This document shows positions 9,570-17,598 of a stretch of 37,166 nt of DNA, one piece after another. The stretch's first letter is position 1, and the number at the start of each line of letters is the position of its first letter. Source of the stretch: a virus; IMG/VR virus record IMGVR_UViG_3300034111_000097, positions 1 through 37,166 of that record. One strand, 5' to 3'. Position numbers and translations under genes: made by a program. The notes under the pieces were generated by a model. It saw only the letters and a program-made list of their open reading frames with translations. It was not told the origin of the DNA and did no database searches.

Positions 9570-9956
9570 CTAAGACCCAAAAAACGCGGCCACAAGTGGG
9601 TCGCGTTTTACTACCCGTCTTTTCTGCCTACGTCTGGCAGCGTCAAAGTCTTTGTCGTCTGCACTCATTTTGTCTCGGTATTTCCTGATTCGGTCTGAGC
9701 CTGGCACTGGCCCAGGCGCTTCAGCGTCAATGCCATCACCCCATGACCACAGAGGCCGCCACTGACCATTGGCGCTCACTCTGGTATATCCACTGATATA
9801 TACCAATTCATGGCGGTGCAAATCAAACAGAATCCTCGCAGCACTGCGCCTGGCACAAAAGCACAACTTGGCCAGATCAAGGTCTGACAGATTGCCTTTC
9901 TTTTGGAGCGCTGCCTCAATGGCAGGGCTTACACGGGGTTTTAAGCCTCTGGCCAT
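9570..9956 (-). CDS. Winged-helix-like DNA-binding protein
   Basis: A 128-residue basic protein (start ATG at 9956, GGAGA seven bases upstream). The N-terminal half fits a helix-turn-helix: a helix ending in LQKKGNLSD, then LDLAKLCFCARRSAARIL as the candidate turn and recognition helix, then a short beta wing (LVYISGYTRVS and QWRPLW). The C-terminus is Arg/Lys-rich. Such winged-helix proteins are common phage regulators or DNA-architecture factors. It is the last gene of the minus-strand operon, overlapping its upstream neighbour by 16 bases. The target is unknown. Confidence 0.6.
   Translation of the reverse strand: MARGLKPRVSPAIEAALQKKGNLSDLDLAKLCFCARRSAARILFDLHRHELVYISGYTRVSANGQWRPLWSWGDGIDAEAPGPVPGSDRIRKYRDKMSADDKDFDAARRRQKRRVVKRDPLVAAFFGS
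9579..9609. terminator. Bidirectional intrinsic terminator between convergent operons
   Basis: A hairpin has arms AAAACGCG (9581-9588) and CGCGTTTT (9602-9609) around a 13-base loop. The A-run on the left (from 9579) and T-run on the right give a U-tail in both directions. It lies just past the end of the plus-strand virion genes and inside the 3' end of the minus-strand gene, where it can stop both transcripts. Confidence 0.6.
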
Positions 9957-10120
9957 GTGCTGGTCTCCATTCTGGCTTTTAAGCGCTCCAGCATTGTTTT
10001 GACAACGAATGCACGGGTTTTGACTTCATTGGGGATTGCATGGCCAAAGACTTCTGGGTGCAGTAAGTCATTGACCAGGTCAAGGCAGGCATCAAGGGCT
10101 GGGGGTAGGTCTTGGGTCAT
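9941..10120 (-). CDS. Small hypothetical protein coupled to the methyltransferase gene
   Basis: A 59-residue protein whose ATG (10118-10120) overlaps the methyltransferase stop (ATGA), implying coupled translation. It is mostly helical with acidic and Leu-rich turns (LDACLDLVNDLLHPEVFG, then VKTMLERLKARM). An alternative upstream start at 10174 would run into the methyltransferase gene and is less likely. No ribosome binding site of its own is clear. No family is recognised. The overlaps on both sides and the operon position support a real gene. Confidence 0.6.
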   Translation of the reverse strand: MTQDLPPALDACLDLVNDLLHPEVFGHAIPNEVKTRAFVVKTMLERLKARMETSTWPEA

Positions 10121-11685
10121 TTGATTTGATTCTGTATGCGTTGACCAATCCATGCCACAACTGGCACGGCCCAACTGTTACCAAGCGCTTTATACCTTGG
10201 CCCATCAGGTGATTCAGCTGCTTTACGCCATGGGATGTTTGTGTAACCATCAGGGAAACCTTGGAGACGTTCGCATTCAGTCGGTGTGAGTCTACGCACG
10301 GCCATGTCTACACGAACTGCACCAATGCTTTCGGTGACTCCACCACTTGGTGATTTCAATGTTTGCGTAATGTTTCCCGTTTCGCAAAGATTGTATGAAT
10401 CAACGCCAACTGGTTGTGCCACCTTTGTAAGCAAAGGCGGGTGCTGACCTTTAGCCAATGTAAAACACGGGTCACCAGGTTGTGGATTTGATCCATTTTG
10501 TGGCGAGGTAATATTTGTTGTGTCCCAAACCATTGGCTGCGAAACCATTGGAGCATTACCACCGCCAGTCCCCCATCTTGCTCTAACAGTAGAGCTGACA
10601 TCTCCTAATTCTGTGACTCTGCTATCGCTAGGATGGTTCTCATAGACAGCCACAGGCTGCGACAAGAATGTCTCGCTACCACCACCCGCAACACCACCCG
10701 AAGCCTTAATCGTTCCACTTACATTGGCCTCTCGGTACTGAGCAAGACTGCTTTCATAAAACGACTTAACAGGAAGTAAATGCCCACTTGCGATGGTTTG
10801 ATGGCTCATCTTGTTGCCACCGCATTCGGTATCCAAAGCACCAACGAGCTCTTGAACCACAGGAATCATCTTGGCCGAAATCTTGTTCATGCCATCTGTC
10901 CCTGCATCTTTGTAGTCCCGAGCCGAGAGCGGACCTGATAGCTCTACTCCACAGTCATCTCTTCCTTGAAGTCCACCGCTACTGACTCGAGAGCCGACTT
11001 CAGCGCTGGTGGTAGGTCTTTGCCCCGCTTTTCGGCTCTGCGGAGTATCCCTGCGCACGCCCTCGAACTCAAAAAGAATCTCGGTGAGATTAATGTCGTC
11101 TCTAGCACTTGCGACAACGAACACACGTCTCCTACGTTGGGCCACTCCGAAATGTTGGGCATCGAGGACTCGCCACGCGACTGCTCTTTGGGGACCAAAC
11201 ACACAACCAGCGTTTGACCATCTCTCCCCTGGCGGTTTGATCGGATCACTTTCCCCGGCAAGCGCTCCAAGAAAGCAGCCGAAGGCATTGTCTTTGGTGT
11301 TGAGGACTCCTGGGACATTTTCCCAGAAGACGATTGCTGGAGAATCTCCTCGAAGAGATCGAACATGGTCAATTGCATTGGCGATACCTACAAATGTGAG
11401 TGAAAGATTGCCTCTGGCATCATCTAAAGAATTGCGAAGGCCAGCCACAGAAAAGGCTTGGCATGGTGTGCCACCACAGAAAAGGTCTGGGGCTTCAACT
11501 TGGCCAGACAAAATCTTCTCTGGCAAAAGTGTCATGTCCCCATGGTTAGGGACATCAGGGTAGTGGTGCTTCAAGACTGCACAAGGGAATGGCTCAATCT
11601 CAGATAACCATGCAGCAGTCCATCCAAGGGGATGCCAAGCCACAGAGGCCGCCTCAATGCCAGAGCAAACAGAGCCGAACTTCAT
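10117..11685 (-). CDS. DNA (cytosine-5) methyltransferase
   Basis: A 522-residue C5 methyltransferase with the family motifs in order: motif I FGSVCSGIEAAS (3-14) for S-adenosylmethionine, motif IV with PCQ at 74-76 (catalytic Cys75), motif VI ENV (122-124), motif VIII QRRRRVF (183-189), then a long target-recognition region rich in Gly/Ser/Thr (about 230-455), motif IX around RRLTPTECERLQGFP, and motif X with GNS at 502-504. It methylates cytosine at C5 in a specific site, probably to evade host restriction. No restriction endonuclease is next to it, so it looks like an orphan enzyme. AAGGAAAA lies eight bases upstream of the ATG; the previous gene overlaps by ATGA. Confidence 0.95.
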   Translation of the reverse strand: MKFGSVCSGIEAASVAWHPLGWTAAWLSEIEPFPCAVLKHHYPDVPNHGDMTLLPEKILSGQVEAPDLFCGGTPCQAFSVAGLRNSLDDARGNLSLTFVGIANAIDHVRSLRGDSPAIVFWENVPGVLNTKDNAFGCFLGALAGESDPIKPPGERWSNAGCVFGPQRAVAWRVLDAQHFGVAQRRRRVFVVASARDDINLTEILFEFEGVRRDTPQSRKAGQRPTTSAEVGSRVSSGGLQGRDDCGVELSGPLSARDYKDAGTDGMNKISAKMIPVVQELVGALDTECGGNKMSHQTIASGHLLPVKSFYESSLAQYREANVSGTIKASGGVAGGGSETFLSQPVAVYENHPSDSRVTELGDVSSTVRARWGTGGGNAPMVSQPMVWDTTNITSPQNGSNPQPGDPCFTLAKGQHPPLLTKVAQPVGVDSYNLCETGNITQTLKSPSGGVTESIGAVRVDMAVRRLTPTECERLQGFPDGYTNIPWRKAAESPDGPRYKALGNSWAVPVVAWIGQRIQNQIK

Positions 11686-11957
11686 GGCGTGTTTTCCTTA
11701 TATTTCTCAAGCGCAGAGACCTCAATATGGTCCACCAAGCCCTGCAAGATCATGTGCGCAATGTCCACATCAGTGCCAGCGATGTATGCGTTATTAAGGG
11801 TCATTGATTCATCAAGGTCTGGCTCATAAGGTGAGCCATGGGAGTCTGTCGAGCCTTTCTCTTCTGGGCTGTATTCCAGAAAACATATAAGGTCCACATC
11901 CTCCACAGTGCAGTCGAACTGGAACAAGCCTCTGGGGCAGTTAGGTGTTTTGCTCAT
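11682..11957 (-). CDS. Small acidic hypothetical protein
   Basis: A 91-residue acidic protein (many Asp and Glu; LICFLEYSPEEKGS, then YEPDLDESMTLNNAYI). The start chosen is ATG 11957 because GGAGGGG lies about seven bases upstream, while a longer frame to 12020 would overlap the preceding tiny gene. The stop overlaps the methyltransferase start (ATGA). The N-terminal MSKTPNCP and the central Asp/Glu-rich part show no recognised domain. The operon position ahead of a methyltransferase may suggest an accessory or regulatory role, but none can be shown. Confidence 0.65.
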   Translation of the reverse strand: MSKTPNCPRGLFQFDCTVEDVDLICFLEYSPEEKGSTDSHGSPYEPDLDESMTLNNAYIAGTDVDIAHMILQGLVDHIEVSALEKYKENTP

Positions 11958-11959
11958 GC

Positions 11960-12052
11960 TCAACCCCTCCAAGCCAACATCACGCCAATGCCACCAAAAA
12001 TAATGATGGCCAAGGTCCATTCGATCAGGGTGGTAATGATTTTCTGTTTCAT
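11960..12052 (-). CDS. Tiny single-pass membrane protein
   Basis: A 30-residue reading frame: a short basic start (MKQK), one hydrophobic helix (about residues 5-28, with LAIIIFGGIGVMLAW), then Arg-Gly. It ends two bases before the ATG of the next gene and begins the minus-strand operon, which supports it despite its size. Its ribosome binding site is weak (AAAGAAA). Candidate roles include membrane signalling or superinfection exclusion; nothing in the sequence decides. Confidence 0.5.
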   Translation of the reverse strand: MKQKIITTLIEWTLAIIIFGGIGVMLAWRG

Positions 12053-12085
12053 CGGTTTCTTTCGTTTAAGTTGAACAGTAGTAAC

Positions 12086-12115
12086 AGTGTAAGACACAAT
12101 TTAATTATCTTGCAA
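12086..12115 (-). promoter_or_regulatory. Candidate promoter for the minus-strand operon
   Basis: Read on the minus strand: a -35 TTGCAA (12110-12115), an 18-base spacer and a -10 TACACT (12086-12091), each 4/6 to the sigma-70 consensus. Transcription would start near 12079, ahead of the tiny membrane gene. It lies in the 117-base gap between divergent genes. Confidence 0.4.
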
Positions 12116-12133
12116 GAAGTAATTCTGTCCATG

Positions 12134-12163
12134 TTGTTTTTATACATAAAGCGCAATTAGAAT
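12134..12163 (+). promoter_or_regulatory. Candidate promoter giving a leaderless repressor mRNA
   Basis: A -35 TTGTTT (12134-12139) and -10 TAGAAT (12158-12163) are 18 bases apart. The expected start is at or next to ATG 12170. As there is no Shine-Dalgarno before that ATG, the mRNA would be leaderless, as for lambda cI from PRM. The -35 is weak. Confidence 0.35.
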
Positions 12164-12169
12164 GCGGTC

Positions 12170-12370
12170 ATGCAATCAATTCACGATATCAAGGCAAAGG
12201 CCAAGGCTCATAAGATAACCATGGCTGCGGTGTGCAATGAGGCTGGCATCCAGCAGTCCCAGGTAAGCCGATGGTTATCTGGGACTGTTGAGCCACTGTG
12301 GACATCAGTCAATCAATTGCACTTGGCCCTTGAAAAACTGATTGACAGATCACCAGTCGTTATCGACTGA
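12170..12370 (+). CDS. XRE/Cro-type helix-turn-helix regulator
   Basis: A 66-residue protein that is essentially one HTH domain: a Lys/Ala-rich helix 1, then helices 2-3 across MAAVCNEAGIQQSQVSRWL (about 18-36), where AGIQQSQVSRW is the turn and recognition helix, then a C-terminal helix (VNQLHLALEKLI). It is the size of Cro, with no separate dimerisation or peptidase domain. It is divergent from the minus-strand operon and its last 21 bases overlap the end of the convergent DUF2815 gene. It probably controls the divergent promoters at 12086-12163, and perhaps the early promoter near 13000. Not proof of lysogeny: no integrase is seen. Confidence 0.8.
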   Translation: MQSIHDIKAKAKAHKITMAAVCNEAGIQQSQVSRWLSGTVEPLWTSVNQLHLALEKLIDRSPVVID

Positions 12371-12916
12371 TTCGGCAGCTGGCGCGGCCTTGCTGGCCAC
12401 CACGCCAAAGTCACTGGCAGCTGTTGGCTTTGCACCACCCAGCGAGTCACCCTTAGACAAAAGCATGATGTTATTGAGTCCATACGACACGCCCTTGTTG
12501 CCTGCCTGGTCATAAGCATAGGCATTCAGACTGACTCGGCCATAGTCGCCAGAGACAATATCTTGTGATCCAAGAATGTCATGGCCATGGGCATCCACTG
12601 CACCAGGCTTGTTTGTGCTTTTGGTGTTGAAGAAATAATGGCCAGCGTACTCAGCCCCCAGTGGTGATCCATCAGATTTGACTTCTGTATCGCCATCACG
12701 CAAAGGATTGCGCACTGTTTTCGGAATCTTGTCTCCGAACTTGGCTGTCAATGCGGCCTTGGCTGCCGCTTTCAATTGGTTCACTGTCTCGGTGTCTGTC
12801 TTTGGGACAAGCACTTGCGTTGAGAACTCTTCTTTCCCGTTCATTTCATTCTTACGCGCAGTCAAAGCGCTGAAGTATGAGAAACGAACTTTTCCGGTTA
12901 CGACTCTGGTGGACAT
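12350..12916 (-). CDS. DUF2815-family single-stranded DNA-binding protein
   Basis: A 188-residue protein matching the DUF2815 family, which is thought to have an OB fold like T7 gp2.5. The start region (GKVRFSYFSALTAR), the KFSTQVLVPK-type strand, the central DGDTEVKSDG and the aromatic-rich GHYFFNT fit the family. It ends in an acidic tail with a terminal Trp (ESVDNDW), as in SSB proteins that recruit partners. It would coat ssDNA during replication and recombination, alongside the neighbouring helicase and nuclease. AAAAGGAA precedes the ATG. It is transcribed divergently from the replication operon and convergent with the repressor. Confidence 0.8.
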   Translation of the reverse strand: MSTRVVTGKVRFSYFSALTARKNEMNGKEEFSTQVLVPKTDTETVNQLKAAAKAALTAKFGDKIPKTVRNPLRDGDTEVKSDGSPLGAEYAGHYFFNTKSTNKPGAVDAHGHDILGSQDIVSGDYGRVSLNAYAYDQAGNKGVSYGLNNIMLLSKGDSLGGAKPTAASDFGVVASKAAPAAESVDNDW

Positions 12917-12947
12917 GGTTTTTTCCTTTTAAGGGTTTACGAGGTTT

Positions 12948-12978
12948 AACGATTTATCGTTTTCTGCGTTTGCAGAAA
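12948..12978. promoter_or_regulatory. Tandem inverted repeats, likely operators
   Basis: Two perfect inverted repeats are adjacent. AACGAT-TT-ATCGTT spans 12948-12961. TTTCTGC-GTTT-GCAGAAA spans 12961-12978, with seven-base arms. They lie in the divergent region between the DUF2815 gene and the helicase gene, just upstream of the -35 of the helicase promoter. Operator sites for the XRE protein or another regulator are the likeliest use; a transcript hairpin is possible. Confidence 0.55.
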
Positions 12979-13007
12979 TTGCACTTTAGCACAAATGCAG
13001 ATATGAT
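12979..13007 (+). promoter_or_regulatory. Candidate early promoter for the replication operon
   Basis: A -35 TTGCAC (12979-12984), a 17-base spacer and a -10 TATGAT (13002-13007, 5/6 to consensus). Transcription would start near 13014, leaving a short leader with GAGGAAA before ATG 13036. It directly follows the paired inverted repeats. Confidence 0.5.
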
Positions 13008-13035
13008 CGCAACAACTTAAAACGAGGAAACCGAA

Positions 13036-14262
13036 ATGCAGTTATTCCCCCATCAGCAAGAGGCCAAGCTCTTCTTGCTGTCCAGGCGCAGGGCCATACT
13101 GGCCGACCAGCCACGGGTTGGCAAGACGCTACCCACAGCAGCTGCTGCACTTGAAAACCTACCGGCCCTCATCGTTTGCCCAGCCATTGCTAAGACAGTC
13201 TGGGAGTCTGCCTTTGCTAGGCTGGCCCCCAACGTCTCGGTCCATGTGGTCAACGGCAAACGTGAGGCTTCAGAGGTAAACAGTGCAGATATCACCATCA
13301 TCAATTACGATGTTTTGCAATATGCACAAACAGATTTGGACAGATATAACACACTAGTTTTGGATGAGTGCCACAGGATTAAGAATCCAAAAGCCCAAAG
13401 AACCAAGGCTGCCATGCTGGCCATGAAGAAGGTAACCCAAGTCTATGCATTGTCTGGCACACCCATCCCAAACAGGCCGATTGAGCTGTGGCCCATTCTG
13501 CACGGCCTTGGCATTTACAGGGGTGGCTGGTTTGACTTTGCGGCCCGATACGCAAAGATGTGGAACGCGCCATGGGGCTTGGATACCAGTGGCGCGTCTA
13601 ACCTGGTCGAACTCAAAGAGCTGATGAAGCCCCATGTGCTGCGCAGAAAGAAGGAAAACATCTTCAAAGACTACAAAGACCCACAAGTAAGCCTGATCAC
13701 CTTTGACCTACCCAATGACAAACGCGAGCAAAGTTTTGATGCCGATGCCTTGATGGCAAACCCCAATGCCTTGATGGCCTTTGAAGGCTTGGCCGAGATC
13801 ATGCGGGAAGCTGGGATGCGCAAAGTGAAGGCTGCCAGTGAATTCATTGATGATTTGCTCCAGGCCGAAGAGCCGGTGGTGGTGTTTGCGCATCACAAGG
13901 ATGTGGTCCAAGCCCTGCAAGATGAGCTGAAAGAACACAAACCCGTAGTTATTACGGGTGATACATCACGGGCCAAGCGCGACCAGGCGCTCAAAGACTT
14001 TCAGTCTGGCCAGACCAAATGCATCATTGGCAACATTGCTGCCATGTCTGAAGGTGTGGACCTATCCGCTGCCGACACGATTGTCTTTGTCGAATGCACT
14101 TGGTCCACGTCAGCACTGGAGCAGGCCAGCAGCAGGGTCGAGAACATCAACAAGTCAGGCATTCCACCCGTCATCTACATTCTGACCATCAAAGCCAGCT
14201 TGGACCATACAGTCTTGGCCAAGGTCTTAAAGAAGCTCAATATCGTCAACCAAATCATTTAA
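13036..14262 (+). CDS. SNF2-like superfamily 2 helicase
   Basis: A 408-residue SF2 ATPase of the short phage SNF2 type. Motif I is QPRVGKT (25-31), motif II is DECH (110-113), motif III is SGTP (140-143). The second lobe has VVVFAHHKDVV and the motif V/VI block GNIAAMSEGVDL, then SSRVENINKSG, which replaces the usual QxxxRxxRxGQ. It translocates on DNA with ATP and likely helps replication or recombination. GAGGAAA lies upstream of the ATG. It is the first gene of the replication operon and is followed 13 bases later by a Cas4-like nuclease, a common pairing in phages. Confidence 0.9.
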   Translation: MQLFPHQQEAKLFLLSRRRAILADQPRVGKTLPTAAAALENLPALIVCPAIAKTVWESAFARLAPNVSVHVVNGKREASEVNSADITIINYDVLQYAQTDLDRYNTLVLDECHRIKNPKAQRTKAAMLAMKKVTQVYALSGTPIPNRPIELWPILHGLGIYRGGWFDFAARYAKMWNAPWGLDTSGASNLVELKELMKPHVLRRKKENIFKDYKDPQVSLITFDLPNDKREQSFDADALMANPNALMAFEGLAEIMREAGMRKVKAASEFIDDLLQAEEPVVVFAHHKDVVQALQDELKEHKPVVITGDTSRAKRDQALKDFQSGQTKCIIGNIAAMSEGVDLSAADTIVFVECTWSTSALEQASSRVENINKSGIPPVIYILTIKASLDHTVLAKVLKKLNIVNQII

Positions 14263-14275
14263 CCCAGGAGAAACC

Positions 14276-15283
14276 ATGCAACACGAAACCCGTAAACACG
14301 CCCGACTCTCAGCATCCAGAACAGACCGCTTCATGTCTTGCCCTGGCTCATACAGGCTTGAATCCCTCATGCCTTACGAGCCAGCAGGCGAGGCGGCTGC
14401 CATTGGCACAGCGATCCATGAACTGTCTGAGATCATTCTGCGCGGTGGTCAGATACCAACCGGAACTGATCCGGACCATCTATCTATGGCCCAAGGCTAT
14501 GCCAACTTTGTCAACACTTTGGTCGAGAATCCACGCAAAAAGCTAATCGAGGTCAACCTAGATGAAGGTCTGAAGTCTCTGCACCCAGCGCTTGGTGGCA
14601 CGGCTGACGCCATCCTGGTCGATGGGGACCACCTCCATGTCATTGACTTGAAGACTGGCCGTGTGGCTGTGGATGCCCAGGACAACAAGCAGCTGCTGAC
14701 CTATGCCCTTGGAGCAATGCGCCAGCTTAAAGCGCCAAGCACCATTGAATGCACCATGCACATTTTCCAGCCGCGAGTCGGCCACAGCAAGTGGACAGTG
14801 TCTGGCAATTACTTAAATCTGCATGGTGAGCGCTTGAAAGAAGCAGCCGAGCTGGCGCTGACAGGCGATGCACCCACAAATCCAAGCCCCGATGCCTGCC
14901 GATACTGCAAGGCCAAGACCATTTGCCCCAGTATGCGTGAGAAGGTCCAAGAGGTCGCTAGGAACGATTTTCTGCCAGACACAAGCATTACCCCAGAGAT
15001 GCTGGATAACGCGGTTTTGGTGGCCGCATGGGCCGATGCAGTGCAGTCTGCTGCCAAGGCTCAGATTACTGATGGCAAAGCCATTGAAGGCTGGACCATG
15101 CGCGCAGGCCGTAAGACAAAATTTTGGAAAGACGAGGCGCTGGTCATGGAAGCATTCAAAGACACGCCTACAGCATGGGAACTGAAAAGCCCCAGTGCTG
15201 TCTTAAAACTTGGTGTCGAAGTCAGCGAAGACCTAGTCGGTGAGAAGCAGGCTGCGCCAAGTCTTGTCAAGGCGAAGGAATAG
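14276..15283 (+). CDS. DUF2800 PD-(D/E)XK nuclease, Cas4/AddB-like
   Basis: A 335-residue nuclease. Conserved parts are SCPGSYR with Cys22, GTAIHE (44-49), the GGTAD block (107-111), the catalytic DLKTG (124-128, with D and K of the PD-(D/E)XK core) and a Cys cluster (C208, C211, C217). Cys22 plus this cluster would hold a 4Fe-4S centre, as in Cas4 and AddB. The C-terminal ~80 residues carry a basic helical domain with GWTMRAGRKTKFW. It is expected to be a 5'-3' exonuclease for recombination or end processing. It sits between the helicase and the primase; AGGAG precedes the ATG. Confidence 0.85.
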   Translation: MQHETRKHARLSASRTDRFMSCPGSYRLESLMPYEPAGEAAAIGTAIHELSEIILRGGQIPTGTDPDHLSMAQGYANFVNTLVENPRKKLIEVNLDEGLKSLHPALGGTADAILVDGDHLHVIDLKTGRVAVDAQDNKQLLTYALGAMRQLKAPSTIECTMHIFQPRVGHSKWTVSGNYLNLHGERLKEAAELALTGDAPTNPSPDACRYCKAKTICPSMREKVQEVARNDFLPDTSITPEMLDNAVLVAAWADAVQSAAKAQITDGKAIEGWTMRAGRKTKFWKDEALVMEAFKDTPTAWELKSPSAVLKLGVEVSEDLVGEKQAAPSLVKAKE

Positions 15284-15308
15284 AATCACATCCCCTGCCA
15301 AAAGAAAA

Positions 15309-15338
15309 GACCTGACAGCGCGTTAACACTGCCAGGTC
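15309..15338. repeat. Inverted repeat between nuclease and primase genes
   Basis: Ten-base arms (GACCTGACAG and CTGCCAGGTC, one A/C mismatch) enclose a ten-base loop holding GTTAAC. No T-run follows, so it is not an intrinsic terminator. It may be an operator or an mRNA hairpin that adjusts translation of the primase, whose start lies about 55 bases on. Confidence 0.55.
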
Positions 15339-15393
15339 AAAGGTCAACTCTCATGGCAACTTACAAATGAAACCCCAACTTAAAGGAATTTCA

Positions 15394-17523
15394 GTGTCAA
15401 CTATAACTGAAACACCCCTGCCAGATACATTCAGCCAGTCCCAGTCTGTCGCCTGCAAAATAGGCGCTGTGGCGCCAGATGCGGTGTTTTGTACCTTTGC
15501 CCTGCAAGGCTCAAAGAAAATCCCTTACAAGCGATCTGGCCAAGGTGTGGCACGGGATACAGACCCAAGTGATCTGTATAACGCTGAAGATGTCTGGACC
15601 ATGGAAGAGGCCCCACATGGCCAGTATCTTGGCCTAGTGCAGCAGCGCCCCATCATCAGCGCATCAGGCAACTATCTGGTTTGCCTTGATGTGGATATGA
15701 AACACGCATCAGGCCCCACCAACGTGGCCATTCAGCGCATGGCCAAGTATGTCAAAACCAACAAGATGCTGACCGAGGTTTCTGTCTCAGGCCGTGGCCG
15801 TCATGTCTTCTTATGGGTCCAACCACCCAAAGAATCTGACCTGGTGCTGCCGAAATACAAGCTGGGCGGTGGCCAAGAGCTTGAGGTATTTGGCCTCCCA
15901 AACAGTGCCGGAAAGTCAGTCTTACTCAGTGGCAATGCGGTGGTCGGTGAATTCCAAGAGGCAGTGGACCTTTATGCCTTGCTCCAAGAGTGGGGGATCA
16001 TTGAGCAGCACCAGCTGCAAGAGCCAAAGCCTGCACCACCAAGCCAATCATTTGATTTCACGCAATTAGGCTCAAGACTGGATGACAGCGATCTTGATCG
16101 TGCCATCAAGGCTTTGCACCACATTAGCCCAGACTGCGACTATGACCAGTGGATTGAGCTGGGCCAAGCGCTGCACACTGAATTCGGTGAGGCTGGTCTC
16201 GGCCCATGGATGACATGGTCCATGGCAGGCAACAAGTTTGCAGGCACAAAAGACATTGAAGTCCACTGGAAGAGCTTTCACCAGGGCAAAGGTGTTGGCA
16301 TTGGCACACTCTTCAAACACGCCAAAGATTGTGGGTGGGAAGCTCCAACTAAGCAGGCCGAGCGCAAATCAGCGGTGGAAGACTTTGCCGCGGTGATCAA
16401 TGCACCAGCTCCAACTGACGCACCAGACCCGTCATGGCCAGAGCTGACGTTAGATTTGACCCACCTCAACCCCATCGATTACCTGATCGAAGGTTTCATG
16501 GCCCATAGCTTTTTCATCTTGGCGGGTCAGCCTGGAGTCGGAAAGACTACGGCAGTGCTGTCAATGTGCATGGTCATGGCAGGGTTTTCAGTGGATGGAT
16601 GTGAGATTCACGCTAAAAAGAAACGCAAGTCAATTATCGTGACAGAAGATAGTGACCAGATAATCCGAACATTATTTGCATATTCAAAGCATTATGGGAT
16701 AAATAACCTAAACGACTGGTTTGTGGTTATTGATGCCAGAAGGTCTAATGTCAAGGATTTACTCAGACTTGCACATAATATTGAGCGCCACACTGTTTAT
16801 GGCATTAAGCCATTATTAGTTTTAGACACGGCCAATGCCACCATGGACATTGACAACGAGAATGACAACTCAGAAGTCGGAGCCTATATTGCCGCCATCA
16901 AGCAGACCATCTTTGTCCAGCAAAAAGCGCCAGTCTGCATCCTGACCCATACCAACAAAACAATAAGCCGCCAAGACTCCGATGCCATGGCCCGTGGCGC
17001 ATCAGCATTCACAGGCGATGCAACCCTCACCGGAGTGCTTTTCATGGATGAGGATAACCAGCGCTACCTAAAGCTGACCAAAACGCGCTATGAGCCGCAA
17101 TTCAGAGAAATCAAATTCGACTCCATCACATTCCCAGAAGTTGTTTTAACCCCAGCTGGTGATCTGCAAGAGATTATTTGTCGGGTGGCTATTCCAGCCA
17201 TGTCGTCAGAACAAGACCGGATGGCCGCCAAGCAGTCCCAGCAAGACACCGCCAAAGAGCAGCGCATCCAAGACAAGTGCGATGAGGTCTGCAACCATGT
17301 CCAAGCCATCATCAATGATAAAGGCAGCGTCATTATGCGAAGAGGACCAGGCAGGCCCGTTGTGCCAAAAGAACTCCAAAACGCCTATCAACTGGATTGG
17401 ACTGAAATCTTCAGCAGCGTCAAAGGCAGTGACGCAGGCTATATCCGCAAGCACATTGGCACGGCCATCTTCACCAGATTCGCACCAAACGAGCCATTGT
17501 CTGGCTGGGTAAGGTTGATGTGA
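15394..17523 (+). CDS. Primase-helicase (Prim-Pol N-terminus, PriCT, RepA/AAA helicase)
   Basis: A 709-residue replication protein starting at GTG 15394, chosen because AAAGGAA (15382-15388) is well spaced; an ATG at 15367 lacks a site. The N-terminal ~200 residues look like an archaeal/phage Prim-Pol: CLDVDMK with the DxD acidic pair, then SGRGRHVFLW and a Glu-Val-Phe strand. The middle (about 230-325) matches PriCT_2, with DCDYDQWIELGQAL and WHSF-like WKSFHQGKG. From about 370 follows a RepA-type AAA ATPase: Walker A GQPGVGKTT, Walker B near LLVLDTANAT, sensor ILTHTNK. It should prime and unwind at the origin just downstream (17529-17763). No separate DNA polymerase gene is seen. Confidence 0.88.
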   Translation: MSTITETPLPDTFSQSQSVACKIGAVAPDAVFCTFALQGSKKIPYKRSGQGVARDTDPSDLYNAEDVWTMEEAPHGQYLGLVQQRPIISASGNYLVCLDVDMKHASGPTNVAIQRMAKYVKTNKMLTEVSVSGRGRHVFLWVQPPKESDLVLPKYKLGGGQELEVFGLPNSAGKSVLLSGNAVVGEFQEAVDLYALLQEWGIIEQHQLQEPKPAPPSQSFDFTQLGSRLDDSDLDRAIKALHHISPDCDYDQWIELGQALHTEFGEAGLGPWMTWSMAGNKFAGTKDIEVHWKSFHQGKGVGIGTLFKHAKDCGWEAPTKQAERKSAVEDFAAVINAPAPTDAPDPSWPELTLDLTHLNPIDYLIEGFMAHSFFILAGQPGVGKTTAVLSMCMVMAGFSVDGCEIHAKKKRKSIIVTEDSDQIIRTLFAYSKHYGINNLNDWFVVIDARRSNVKDLLRLAHNIERHTVYGIKPLLVLDTANATMDIDNENDNSEVGAYIAAIKQTIFVQQKAPVCILTHTNKTISRQDSDAMARGASAFTGDATLTGVLFMDEDNQRYLKLTKTRYEPQFREIKFDSITFPEVVLTPAGDLQEIICRVAIPAMSSEQDRMAAKQSQQDTAKEQRIQDKCDEVCNHVQAIINDKGSVIMRRGPGRPVVPKELQNAYQLDWTEIFSSVKGSDAGYIRKHIGTAIFTRFAPNEPLSGWVRLM

Positions 17524-17528
17524 CTAGT

Positions 17529-17580
17529 CTAATGCGGAAAGGCGGAACTAATACGGAACTAATGCGGAATTCCGTATTAG
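17529..17580 (+). repeat. Iteron cluster (three abutting 11-bp units plus one)
   Basis: Units at 17548, 17559 and 17570 abut exactly; the last two face each other as a perfect-looking inverted pair centred on GAATTC. The first unit (17529) is followed by AGGCGGAA, and the same 20-base string recurs at 17664-17683. Exact spacing of 11 bases places protein-binding sites on about the same face of the helix. Confidence 0.9.
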
Positions 17581-17598
17581 ACAATGGCAGGGATTGTT

